A stretch of DNA of 24,494 nt, taken from CAMEON01 sp045602325 (GTDB lineage Bacteria; Bacillota; Clostridia; Oscillospirales; CAG-272). The stretch is from positions 1 to 24,494 of the forward strand of contig JAZSBH010000038.1 in assembly GCA_045602325.1 (NCBI GenBank), read 5' to 3'. The notes beneath the pieces were generated by a model. That model was given only the letters and a program-made list of their open reading frames with translations. It searched no databases and was not told where the DNA came from. The position numbers and the translations under genes were made by a program. Below, piece after piece: positions 1-6,008 of the stretch. Numbering within the stretch: the first letter of the stretch is position 1; each line of letters starts with the position of its first letter.

Positions 1-64
1 ACACGGCATCAAACCCAGTTACATTATACTCGGAGGTTTAACTCTTTTCAATACTTTTTGCTTC

Positions 65-90
65 GGGCTTGCTTGTAGCTCGCCCTTTTT
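65..90 (+). terminator. Hairpin followed by T-run
   Basis: GGGC (65-68) and GCT pair with AGC and GCCC (82-85) around a TGT loop, with small internal mismatches, and five T follow at 86-90. It could end a plus-strand transcript entering from the left of the window. Confidence 0.4.
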
Positions 91-115
91 ATTGTCGCTT
101 CGCTCGCTTTCGGCT

Positions 116-138
116 CCCCCAGTAGAACTGGGGGTTTA
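116..138 (+). terminator. Perfect 8-bp hairpin with T-rich tail
   Basis: CCCCCAGT (116-123) pairs perfectly with ACTGGGGG (127-134) around a 3-nt loop, followed by TTTATTT. It is stable and terminator-like on the plus strand, but no gene is visible upstream. Confidence 0.45.
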
Positions 139-155
139 TTTGGATGCCAAGCCAA

Positions 156-186
156 AGGCACGCAACCCATTTTGAGTTGCGTGCCT
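156..186. repeat. 11-bp inverted repeat
   Basis: AGGCACGCAAC (156-166) is the exact reverse complement of GTTGCGTGCCT (176-186), with a 9-nt loop. It is one of the consecutive hairpins in this gene-free stretch. Confidence 0.6.
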
Positions 187-204
187 ATTCTTATTTGGAA
201 AAAA

Positions 205-237
205 AGAGTGTATGCTGAATGGTTCAACATACACTCT
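205..237. repeat. 10-bp inverted repeat with nested inner stem
   Basis: AGAGTGTATG (205-214) pairs with CATACACTCT (228-237). Inside it TGAA (216-219) pairs with TTCA (223-226), so the unit folds into one long hairpin with a single mismatch. Confidence 0.6.
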
Positions 238-247
238 CTATGGTGCA

Positions 248-288
248 CCAAAAAGATAGGGAGTGCAACGCACTCCCTATCTTTTTGG
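248..288. terminator. 19-bp perfect palindrome, possible bidirectional terminator
   Basis: The arms at 248-266 and 270-288 are perfectly complementary over 19 bp with a 3-nt AAC loop. The stem has an A-run at its left base (250-254) and a T-run at its right base (282-286), so it could terminate transcripts in either direction. It is the strongest hairpin in the left part of the window. Confidence 0.6.
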
Positions 289-431
289 CGCGGATAAGGG
301 GGAGCGCAAAATCTCTGCAAGATGCCGGCAAGTCTACCGTTTCTACATTCTTGGTGCAACTTGCCCCGAGCGGAGCGCAGAGCGACGCGAGGATCTCATG
401 TCCTCTTTCCCGCACCAAATTGTGTCACACC

Positions 432-462
432 AAAAAAGAACGCCCCGAAGCCGAGGCGTTCT
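432..462 (-). terminator. Intrinsic terminator of serA
   Basis: Read on the minus strand, AGAACGCC pairs with GGCGTTCT (462-455 with 444-437), followed by a T-run (plus-strand A432-437). It lies about 40 nt past the serA stop codon. Confidence 0.8.
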
Positions 463-499
463 ATACGTTTATGGTGAGATCAGATCACCCGTCCACCCG

Positions 500-1660
500 T
501 CAAATGACGCGTACGCGGAGCACGGCTTCCAGTGCGGTGAGGTCGGTCTCCAGGGCGGCGGGGATGGCACCGGTCACATCGAAGATGGTGTAGGCGGCAT
601 TTCCACGGGACTTGTTGGTCATGTTCTCAATGTTCAGACCCTCGTCGGCCATGACGGCGGTGAGCTTGGTCAGGATGCCGGGAACATTCTCGTGGAGCAC
701 GCAGATGCGGGCGTCACCCGAGCGAGGCATGGAGACGGCGGGGAAGTTGACGCTGTTCTTGATGTTACCGTTTTGCAGGTAATCGTCCATCTGGAGGGCG
801 GCCATGACGGCGCAGTTGTCCTCGGACTCTTCGGTGGAAGCACCCAGGTGAGGAATCAGGATGGCCCCCTTCACACCAATGAGCTCGGGAGTGGCGAAGT
901 CGGTGACGTAGCGGGAAACCTTGCCCGAAGCCAGAGCCTCGATCATGTCGGCAGACTTGACCAGAGAATCGCGGGAGAGGTTGATGATCTTGACGCCATC
1001 CTTCATGTTGGCCATGGTGGAGGCGTTGATCATGCCCTTGGTGTCAGCGGTGGCGGGGACGTGGATGGTGATATAGTCAGCCACCTTATAGACTTCCTCG
1101 TAGGTAGCGGCGTGGGTGATGTTGTGGTTCAGATTCCAGGCGGCGTCTACCGACAGGAAGGGATCGCAGCCCACCACCTTCATGCCCAGACGGACGGCGA
1201 TGTTGGCTACCAGACCGCCGATGGCGCCCAGGCCGATGACGCCCAGGGTCTTGCCCTGCAGCTCGCAGCCTGCAAACTTGGACTTGTTCTTCTCCACGGT
1301 CTTGGCGGCGTCGGGATCGTCCTTCAAGGTGCCGACCCACTCGATGCCGGCTACGATATCACGGGAGGCCAGAAGCAGAGCACAGACGGCCAGCTCCTTG
1401 ACGCCGTTGGCGTTGGCACCGGGGGTGTTGAACACCACGATGCCCTCGTTCGTGCACTTGTCCAGAGGAATGTTGTTGACACCGGCACCGGCACGGGCAA
1501 TGGCCAAGAGCTCGGGATTAAAGTCCATGTCCAGCATATTGGCGGAGCGGACCATGATGCCCTGGGGAGCCTCTACGGTCTCGCCGATGTTGTAGAGGTT
1601 GGGATCCAGCTTGTCGGTGCCGATCTTGGCGATCTTGTTGAGAAGTTGAATGTTTTTCAT
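500..1660 (-). CDS. serA: D-3-phosphoglycerate dehydrogenase with ACT domain
   Basis: SerA oxidises 3-phosphoglycerate to 3-phosphohydroxypyruvate with NAD, the first step of serine synthesis in the cytoplasm. The 386-residue product has the D-2-hydroxyacid dehydrogenase layout: a substrate-binding region, a Rossmann nucleotide-binding motif (GVIGLGAIGG), the catalytic arginine in INLSRDSLV, a candidate catalytic glutamate in ATPELIG and the histidine in IPHLGAST. A C-terminal ACT domain begins near RICVLHENVPGILTKL, the usual serine-sensing module. Length fits the short SerA form with one ACT domain. The start at 1660 is chosen because AAAGGAG lies just upstream; the longer frame reaching 1729 runs into a palindromic repeat. 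It lies downstream of serC on the same strand, probably in one transcript from the serC promoter, although a repeat-filled gap of 250 nt separates them. Confidence 0.95.
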   Translation of the reverse strand: MKNIQLLNKIAKIGTDKLDPNLYNIGETVEAPQGIMVRSANMLDMDFNPELLAIARAGAGVNNIPLDKCTNEGIVVFNTPGANANGVKELAVCALLLASRDIVAGIEWVGTLKDDPDAAKTVEKNKSKFAGCELQGKTLGVIGLGAIGGLVANIAVRLGMKVVGCDPFLSVDAAWNLNHNITHAATYEEVYKVADYITIHVPATADTKGMINASTMANMKDGVKIINLSRDSLVKSADMIEALASGKVSRYVTDFATPELIGVKGAILIPHLGASTEESEDNCAVMAALQMDDYLQNGNIKNSVNFPAVSMPRSGDARICVLHENVPGILTKLTAVMADEGLNIENMTNKSRGNAAYTIFDVTGAIPAALETDLTALEAVLRVRVI

Positions 1661-1684
1661 GACAGAAGTTCTCCTTTTGAAATG

Positions 1685-1747
1685 GTAGGGGCGCACCTGT
1701 ACGCGCCCGTGATATAGAGTCGGGCGCACACATAGGTGCGCCCCTAC
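1685..1747. repeat. Palindromic GTAGGGGCG-type repeat, copy 1
   Basis: GTAGGGGCGCACCT (1685-1698) and AGGTGCGCCCCTAC (1734-1747) form a perfect 14-bp terminal inverted repeat. An inner stem, GCGCCCG (1703-1709) with CGGGCGC (1721-1727), extends the hairpin. A related element lies at 22843-22940. This is a short MITE/REP-like element in the serC-serA gap. Confidence 0.75.
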
Positions 1748-1767
1748 GGATGTGCTGTTTTGCGATC

Positions 1768-1824
1768 GGAGATCCTTCGGCTTGCGCTTTACGCGGCGCT
1801 TTGCGCGGCGCTCAGGATGACTCC
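1768..1824. repeat. GC-rich hairpin with internal 12-bp tandem duplication
   Basis: GGAG and ATCCT at 1768-1776 can pair with AGGAT and CTCC at 1814-1824. Between them CGCTTTACGCGG (1785-1796) is followed directly by CGCTTTGCGCGG (1797-1808), two 12-bp units differing at one base. It lies in the serC-serA gap next to other repeats. Confidence 0.55.
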
Positions 1825-1837
1825 AAAGAGTAAATAT

Positions 1838-1909
1838 TTTTGAAAGTTTTTGGGGTTCTCAAACCCTTTTTTCAAAAAGGGTTTGAGCGGGGTTTGGGGC
1901 AGAGCCCCA
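1838..1909. repeat. Modular palindromic repeat abutting the serC stop
   Basis: The segment carries an inverted repeat, CAAACCCTTTTT against AAAAAGGGTTTG, and a small GGGGC/GCCCC hairpin ending next to the serC stop codon at 1911. The order of parts (GTTTTTGGG, paired pyrimidine/purine stem, GGGG-rich linker, GGGGC-A-GCCCC hairpin) matches the segment at 5926-5992, so both belong to one dispersed family. Confidence 0.65.
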
Positions 1910-1910
1910 A

Positions 1911-3002
1911 TTATGCCTTGGGGTTCTCGGCGGCGAACTTCTTCATGAACTCCACCAGAGCGGCGACACCCTCGTAGGGCATGGCGTTGTAGATGGAAGC
2001 GCGCATACCGCCCACGGAGCGGTGACCCTTGAGGTTCTTCATGCCGGCCTTAGCGGCCTCGGAGGCGAACTTCTTGTCGAGGTCGGGGTTGCCGGTCACG
2101 AAGGTGACGTTCATCATGGAGCGGGAGCCGTCCTTGACGGGAGCGATGTAGTAGTCCTGGTTGTCCAGATAGTCGTACAGGAGTGCAGCCTTCTTGATAT
2201 TCTTTTCCTTCATGGCTTCCAGTCCGCCCTGCTCCAGGAGGTACTCGCAGACCAGGCCCAGCATGTAGATGGTGTAGCAGGGAGGGGTGTTGTACATGGA
2301 GTCGTTGTCGGCCATGGTCTTCCACTCCAGCATGGTGGGAGCCTTGGGGTCGCAGTAATCCAGCAGATCCTCGCGGACGATGACCACGGTTACGCCTGCG
2401 GGAGCCATGTTCTTCTGAGCACCTGCGTAGATGACACCGAACTTGGAGACGTCCACGGGCTCGGAGAGGATGCAGGAGGACATATCGGCGACCAGAGGCA
2501 CGTCACCGGTGTCGGGGATGTAGGCGTACTTGGTGCCGTAGATGGTATTGTTGAAGCAAATGTGGACGTAGGAGGCATCGGGGCGCACCATGTCCTTGGT
2601 AATTTCGGGGATGTGATCGAAGTTGTCGTCCTTGGTTGTGGCGATGCACTGGACGTCGTAGCCCATCTTCTGGGCTTCCTTGAATGCCTTGCCCGAGAAC
2701 TGACCCGATACCACGTAATCAGCCTTGCCGGTCTTGCCGATCAGGTTGATCGGGACGGATGCGAACTGGGTGGAGGCACCGCCCTGCAGGAAGAGCACCT
2801 TGTAGTTGTCGGGGATGTTCATAAGACTCCGAAGATCGGCTTCGGTCTTCTGGATGATGGCCTCGTAATCCGGAGATCGGTGGGACATCTCCATGACCGA
2901 CATACCGGACTCGCCGTAACAGACCAGCTCTGCTGCAGCCTTCTCGAGTACGGGTACGGGAAGCATAGAGGGGCCTGCCGAAAAGTTAAACACTCTGTTC
3001 AT
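1911..3002 (-). CDS. serC: Phosphoserine aminotransferase
   Basis: SerC converts 3-phosphohydroxypyruvate plus glutamate to O-phosphoserine, the second step of serine synthesis; it can also act in pyridoxal phosphate synthesis in some bacteria. The 363-residue product starts with the family hallmark VFNFSAGPSMLP, has the cofactor-phosphate motif QGGAS near residues 73-77, and the PLP-binding lysine in GAQKN (about K197). HRSVGGMRASIYNAMP near the C-terminus is the typical substrate-binding end. Length is normal. The start at 3002 is preceded by GGAGGTAA at good spacing. A consensus sigma-A promoter lies at 3087-3115, leaving a leader of roughly 78 nt with a stable hairpin. serA follows downstream, and no serB-type phosphatase is visible in the window. 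Confidence 0.97.
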   Translation of the reverse strand: MNRVFNFSAGPSMLPVPVLEKAAAELVCYGESGMSVMEMSHRSPDYEAIIQKTEADLRSLMNIPDNYKVLFLQGGASTQFASVPINLIGKTGKADYVVSGQFSGKAFKEAQKMGYDVQCIATTKDDNFDHIPEITKDMVRPDASYVHICFNNTIYGTKYAYIPDTGDVPLVADMSSCILSEPVDVSKFGVIYAGAQKNMAPAGVTVVIVREDLLDYCDPKAPTMLEWKTMADNDSMYNTPPCYTIYMLGLVCEYLLEQGGLEAMKEKNIKKAALLYDYLDNQDYYIAPVKDGSRSMMNVTFVTGNPDLDKKFASEAAKAGMKNLKGHRSVGGMRASIYNAMPYEGVAALVEFMKKFAAENPKA

Positions 3003-3035
3003 AACTGTTACCTCCGAATGGATGAAAAAATGTAG

Positions 3036-3064
3036 ACTGCCCGTAACATCTCGTCACGGGCAGT
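3036..3064 (-). promoter_or_regulatory. Leader hairpin in the serC 5' UTR
   Basis: ACTGCCCGT and ACGGGCAGT (3036-3044 and 3056-3064) form a perfect 9-bp stem with an 11-nt loop. On the minus-strand transcript it is followed, after CTACA, by six T (plus-strand A3025-3030), so it may act as an attenuator-like terminator between promoter and serC. The 5-nt offset before the T-run makes this uncertain. Confidence 0.45.
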
Positions 3065-3086
3065 AGTCGTGTAAACGATTGTCCCT

Positions 3087-3115
3087 ATTATACCGCATTT
3101 GCAAGACGGTGTCAA
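3087..3115 (-). promoter_or_regulatory. Sigma-A promoter of serC
   Basis: On the minus strand TTGACA (3115-3110) and TATAAT (3092-3087) are separated by 17 bp, a perfect consensus. Transcription would start near 3080. Confidence 0.9.
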
Positions 3116-3202
3116 GGGTTTTTGCAAAAATTCTTTTAAAAAATGCAAAAATAAGGGAAAAATCTTGAAAAATTGACCAACTAAAGCGAAGAAATTGCAA
3201 AA

Positions 3203-3754
3203 TTAGGCTTCGGCGGTTGCACGGATGCAGTCTGCGACCTGTTTTGCACAGCCCTCAATGCCATGAGCGCTCAAATGGATGTGATCCTCGCAGATCATGC
3301 CGTCCATATCCGAGGCTACAGGGGTGAACAGGTCGTTGATAAGGATGCCCATAGGCGTAAGAGCGGCGACAGCGGCGGCGTTGTAGGCTTTCAGCCGCTC
3401 GATGTCATGGCCGGGCATTTCTGCGTCGGGGGTGGTGGTTGTCGCGAAGATCACCGTGGGGGCGTAGGTCTTGAGTATGCCCGCGATGCGAACCAGAAGG
3501 TCGATATAGGTTTCCGGAGGGGTAAACGCGCCGTCACCGAAAAGGTCGCAGACATCCCAAAGACCGTTGTTCCAATGGATGACGTCGGCACCCTTCAGCT
3601 GCTCTTGATAGTCAAAGAGCATACGCAGGGTGTAGGAGGCGAAGCGGCAGTTGTCCTCGGGCTGCCAGACGGTGTAGTCGGGGCCCAGAAGCTCGCAGAC
3701 GCGACGGCCGTAGCCGAGACGGATGGAATCGCCGAGCAGGATGACTTTTTTCAT
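3203..3754 (-). CDS. SGNH/GDSL-family hydrolase
   Basis: This 183-residue protein belongs to the SGNH esterase/lipase-type family. The nucleophile block GDSIRLGYG is at the N-terminus (Ser10), the block with the oxyanion asparagine is NNGLWD, and the catalytic Asp-His pair is in CEDHIHLSAHG near the C-terminus. There is no signal peptide, so it is probably cytoplasmic. The substrate cannot be read from sequence; members cleave acyl or acetyl esters of sugars or lipids. The start at 3754 follows AAAGGAG; the upstream frame extension lacks such a site. It is the last gene of a three-gene minus-strand operon with the genes at 3783 and 4286, starting 28 nt after its neighbour ends. Confidence 0.85.
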   Translation of the reverse strand: MKKVILLGDSIRLGYGRRVCELLGPDYTVWQPEDNCRFASYTLRMLFDYQEQLKGADVIHWNNGLWDVCDLFGDGAFTPPETYIDLLVRIAGILKTYAPTVIFATTTTPDAEMPGHDIERLKAYNAAAVAALTPMGILINDLFTPVASDMDGMICEDHIHLSAHGIEGCAKQVADCIRATAEA

Positions 3755-3782
3755 GGGGGGTTCTCCTTTCAGTATATGTGGA

Positions 3783-4280
3783 TCAAGGGGATGTGGTGAA
3801 GGAATCGTCATGACCCGCTTCACAAGTGTCGCAATGCCATTCCACGATGACGTGGGAGCGTTGGGAATAGACGATCCTGCCGCTGTGGAAGCCGTCCTTC
3901 AAATATCGGTTATCCTCAAGCTTGAATTGGGTCTGGTGCTTTTCGCCGCCGAAGCTGATCCGCGGCTTGGAGCCTGCCCGCAGATCGTCTACGTTCTCGA
4001 CTGCGAAATCGCCTTCATAGGTGACGTAGGCGTTTTCCCGTACATCCAATATATAGGGAACGGTATGGATCACGATGGCGGTTAAAGACCCCGCAATGAG
4101 GCACAGAATCAGAATGAACGAAAGGACGGTATCCATGCGTTCATGCTTGGCTTTCTTTTGTTTTTTCTTGATTTGGGGAACGAAGATGGCTGTGAAGATC
4201 CCGCCAAGGAGAAGGAGCAGGACGAAGTAGAAAACCATAACCCCTATGTGGATGGACAGAATGGAGTTGTACTTCTCCAT
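3783..4280 (-). CDS. Small two-TM membrane protein of unknown function
   Basis: I do not recognise this 165-residue protein. It has two hydrophobic segments (about residues 9-32 and 50-72) joined by a very basic loop rich in Lys (IKKKQKKAKHER), so by the positive-inside rule the loop is cytoplasmic and both termini lie outside. The C-terminal 90 residues after the second segment form a soluble, beta-like extracytoplasmic region (YVTYEGDFAVENV, KPRISFGGEKHQTQFKL), with a HCDTC cysteine pair near the end. The start at 4280 is chosen because AAGGA lies about 10 nt upstream; a Met three codons earlier is too close to it. It begins 5 nt after the stop of the gene at 4286, so the two are probably coupled. 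Confidence 0.75.
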   Translation of the reverse strand: MEKYNSILSIHIGVMVFYFVLLLLLGGIFTAIFVPQIKKKQKKAKHERMDTVLSFILILCLIAGSLTAIVIHTVPYILDVRENAYVTYEGDFAVENVDDLRAGSKPRISFGGEKHQTQFKLEDNRYLKDGFHSGRIVYSQRSHVIVEWHCDTCEAGHDDSFTTSP

Positions 4281-4285
4281 GGGGG

Positions 4286-4909
4286 TCATTCCTTGACACA
4301 GATCCACTCAGCCGCACAAGGCAGAGTCAGGATCCAATCGCAGAGGGTGTGCCACTCAGCCAGCTTGTGGTTGCGGCGGGCGTAGTAGATGTTGATCAGG
4401 TTTTCGTAGTTGAGGGTGACGGTACGCATCTGGTTGTAGGAGGAGGGAAGCATCTGGATCATATTGTGCCAGGGCTGGCGATCCTCCTTGTCGGCCAGGA
4501 ACTTTTGACGCTGGGCTTCCAGATAGACGATGGTGGCGTCCAGCAGAGCCAGTCCGCCCTCGTCCAGACGGTCGTGGGAGAAATCGTCCCGGTCAAAGGC
4601 CTTGGCGTGGATCTTGTGCATGGTGGAGGTAGAGTTGGCCACGGTGCCCACCTTGTAGGTGTCGAATTCCTTCCACCAGTACAGAGGGGCGGTGATGTCC
4701 ACCGACACGAAGACCTGCCGGAGGAACTTTCTGTGGTCACTGCCCGATACGGCGAGGCGGTGGCCGAAATCCAGATCGACGGGGCCCAGGACAAAGTGGC
4801 CGTTTTCGTCGTAGTAGCTGTCGGATTTCGCCCAACTATTCATGGGATTTCTCGCGCCGCGGATGGCGTTGTCCAGGTTCATGACGGCGGAGCGTTCGAT
4901 TAGGATCAT
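4286..4909 (-). CDS. ThyX-like protein lacking the RHR signature
   Basis: The 207-residue protein has a pattern reminiscent of flavin-dependent thymidylate synthase (ThyX), which makes dTMP from dUMP. SDHRKFLRQVFVSVDI resembles the first core helix and strand, YKVGTVANSTSTMH occupies the place of the ThyX RHR...S motif, and LPSSYNQMRTVTLNYENL followed by ARRNHKLAEWHTLCDWI resembles the C-terminal part where ThyX has N-R-L and R...AQxE. The catalytic RHRxxS motif is not present, so thymidylate synthase activity is doubtful and a diverged or substrate-shifted homologue is more likely. The start at 4909 has AGGAG at good spacing. It is the first gene of an operon with the genes at 3783 and 3203, driven by the consensus promoter at 4951-4979. 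Confidence 0.6.
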   Translation of the reverse strand: MILIERSAVMNLDNAIRGARNPMNSWAKSDSYYDENGHFVLGPVDLDFGHRLAVSGSDHRKFLRQVFVSVDITAPLYWWKEFDTYKVGTVANSTSTMHKIHAKAFDRDDFSHDRLDEGGLALLDATIVYLEAQRQKFLADKEDRQPWHNMIQMLPSSYNQMRTVTLNYENLINIYYARRNHKLAEWHTLCDWILTLPCAAEWICVKE

Positions 4910-4950
4910 GGTGAATCTCCTATCTGTATGTATTCATGTGTGCTGCATTT

Positions 4951-4979
4951 ATTATACTGAATAAATCTGCATCTGTCAA
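4951..4979 (-). promoter_or_regulatory. Sigma-A promoter of the ThyX-like operon
   Basis: On the minus strand TTGACA (4979-4974) and TATAAT (4956-4951) are 17 bp apart, full consensus, about 40 nt before the start codon at 4909. Strong expression is expected. Confidence 0.9.
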
Positions 4980-5016
4980 GGGTGTTGGGGCAAGGTACAG
5001 ACATTTTCTTGCAAAA

Positions 5017-5793
5017 TTATCGGTCGGGACGAGGCAATTTACCAGAGAGTCGCGTTAAACCGAAACAGGCCGCATAGATCAGCATTTCCCCTGCAAACAT
5101 GACCGCAACCATGAGGAAGGGCATGATGAAGGGAGCGATTTCGGCGGGCAGTATGTAGAAGGGGTCGCGGACTACGAAAAACCAGTTGAAAAAGCGGTCA
5201 TCCAGGCCGTTGTACAGGGTGTTGCCCAACAGTGCCCACAGGGTCATGACGCCAAGCAGGGCGAGATCTCGAGGGCATTTCTTCCATTCCAATTTTACTT
5301 CCCCGAAGCCGAGAGAGAAGATTCCAAAGGCGGTCATGGCACCGTGGTAGAGTAGGGTCTGCCACACGCGGTAGCACAGGGGATGCACCCCGTACCAGCC
5401 CACGCCTGCCGGATAGAGGACGTAGATGAGATTGGAGAGCAGACCCAGCAGGATGAATTGGTTCTTGAAACGACTGAAAAAACGGTTGTGGCGGCTGACA
5501 AAGCACAAAAGACACATGGCGGTGCAGGCGTGGAAGGGGAGCTTTTCGAGGTCAATCTCCCCGTAGGCGAAGGGCATGAGGAAGAAGTCAGCCATGTACA
5601 ACCCAAGGGCGGTGTAGAGGGCGGCGGAGGTCGCGCGTCGCCTGGCAACATCCGTCCTGTTTCTCAAGAGCAGAGTGACTGTGAGGATCACGCCGCAAAT
5701 CGCCGCCAGATAGAGGATGTGCCACAGGCCGAAGCAGGTGAAGGCGGTGTCGCCTTTGCGGTCGGCGAGAAGATTTTGCAGAAATCGGTACAT
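5017..5793 (-). CDS. YwaF/TMEM164-like multi-pass membrane protein
   Basis: The 258-residue protein has six or seven hydrophobic segments and matches the layout of the YwaF family (TIGR02206), related to eukaryotic TMEM164 acyltransferases. Visible family features are the N-terminal FTCFGLWHILYL (His25), the LPFHACTAMCLL segment (His88, Cys90) after the second or third helix, and a LYHGAM segment (His150). TMEM164 members use His and Cys residues in such positions for acyl transfer between lipids; activity here is inferred only. The product is in the cytoplasmic membrane. The start at 5793 follows AAAGGAGG at ideal spacing. It stands alone between the repeat region 5818-6008 and the next operon, about 210 nt after alaX; no promoter of its own was identified. 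Confidence 0.8.
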   Translation of the reverse strand: MYRFLQNLLADRKGDTAFTCFGLWHILYLAAICGVILTVTLLLRNRTDVARRRATSAALYTALGLYMADFFLMPFAYGEIDLEKLPFHACTAMCLLCFVSRHNRFFSRFKNQFILLGLLSNLIYVLYPAGVGWYGVHPLCYRVWQTLLYHGAMTAFGIFSLGFGEVKLEWKKCPRDLALLGVMTLWALLGNTLYNGLDDRFFNWFFVVRDPFYILPAEIAPFIMPFLMVAVMFAGEMLIYAACFGLTRLSGKLPRPDR

Positions 5794-5817
5794 GGCGATC
5801 CTCCTTTAGGGTGCTTC

Positions 5818-6008
5818 AAATTTGGGTTTGTAGGGCAGGGGTTTCACCCCTGCACCCCACCAAAACCTTTCTTAAAAGAAAGGTTTTGGATTCCAAAGAA
5901 CCTCAAATAAGGTATATTTATTAAAGGTTTTTGGGAGTCCAGAACTCTTTTTTGCAAAAAGGGTTCTGGTGGGGTCCAGGGGCAAAGCCCCTGATAAACT
6001 GCAATTTA
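5818..6008. repeat. Composite palindromic element between alaX and the YwaF-like gene
   Basis: The outer ends AAATTTGGGTTT (5818-5829) and AAACTGCAATTT (5997-6008) are imperfect inverted repeats and match the ends of the element at 22814-22972. Inside are: a GCAGGGG/CCCCTGC hairpin (5835-5853); a perfect 13-bp palindrome (5861-5873 with 5876-5888); a 14-bp stem with one wobble pair starting at CCAGAAC near 5938; and a GGGGC/GCCCC hairpin near 5979-5991. The right end overlaps the alaX stop codon. The stems could terminate alaX transcripts. Confidence 0.75.

Larger units (their letters stand above)
1..431. other. Intergenic region rich in hairpins, no convincing gene
   Basis: No open frame here has a ribosome binding site or recognisable protein content. 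The stretch instead carries five successive hairpins between 65 and 288 (listed separately). Between 290 and 431 there is a GC-rich sequence with a weak 7-bp inverted pair (TTGGTGC at 351-357 and GCACCAA at 412-418). It lies beyond the serA terminator, so whatever gene lies to the left is outside the window. Confidence 0.6.

Noticed and set aside
48..359. Minus-strand 103-codon open frame at the left edge
   Set aside because: It runs through five palindromes, has no ribosome binding site and no protein-like composition.
263..1717. Long plus-strand open frame opposite serA
   Set aside because: It is the antisense of a clear serA gene; the product is Gly/Val/His-rich low-complexity sequence without ribosome binding site or family match, as expected from high-GC codon bias.
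2022..3035. Plus-strand open frame opposite serC
   Set aside because: Shadow of serC with no independent support; it would also read through the serC leader hairpin.
3119..3151. TTTTTGCA/TGCAAAAA inverted repeat upstream of the serC -35 box
   Set aside because: Only 8 bp in very AT-rich sequence; it could be an operator but is within what chance would give there.
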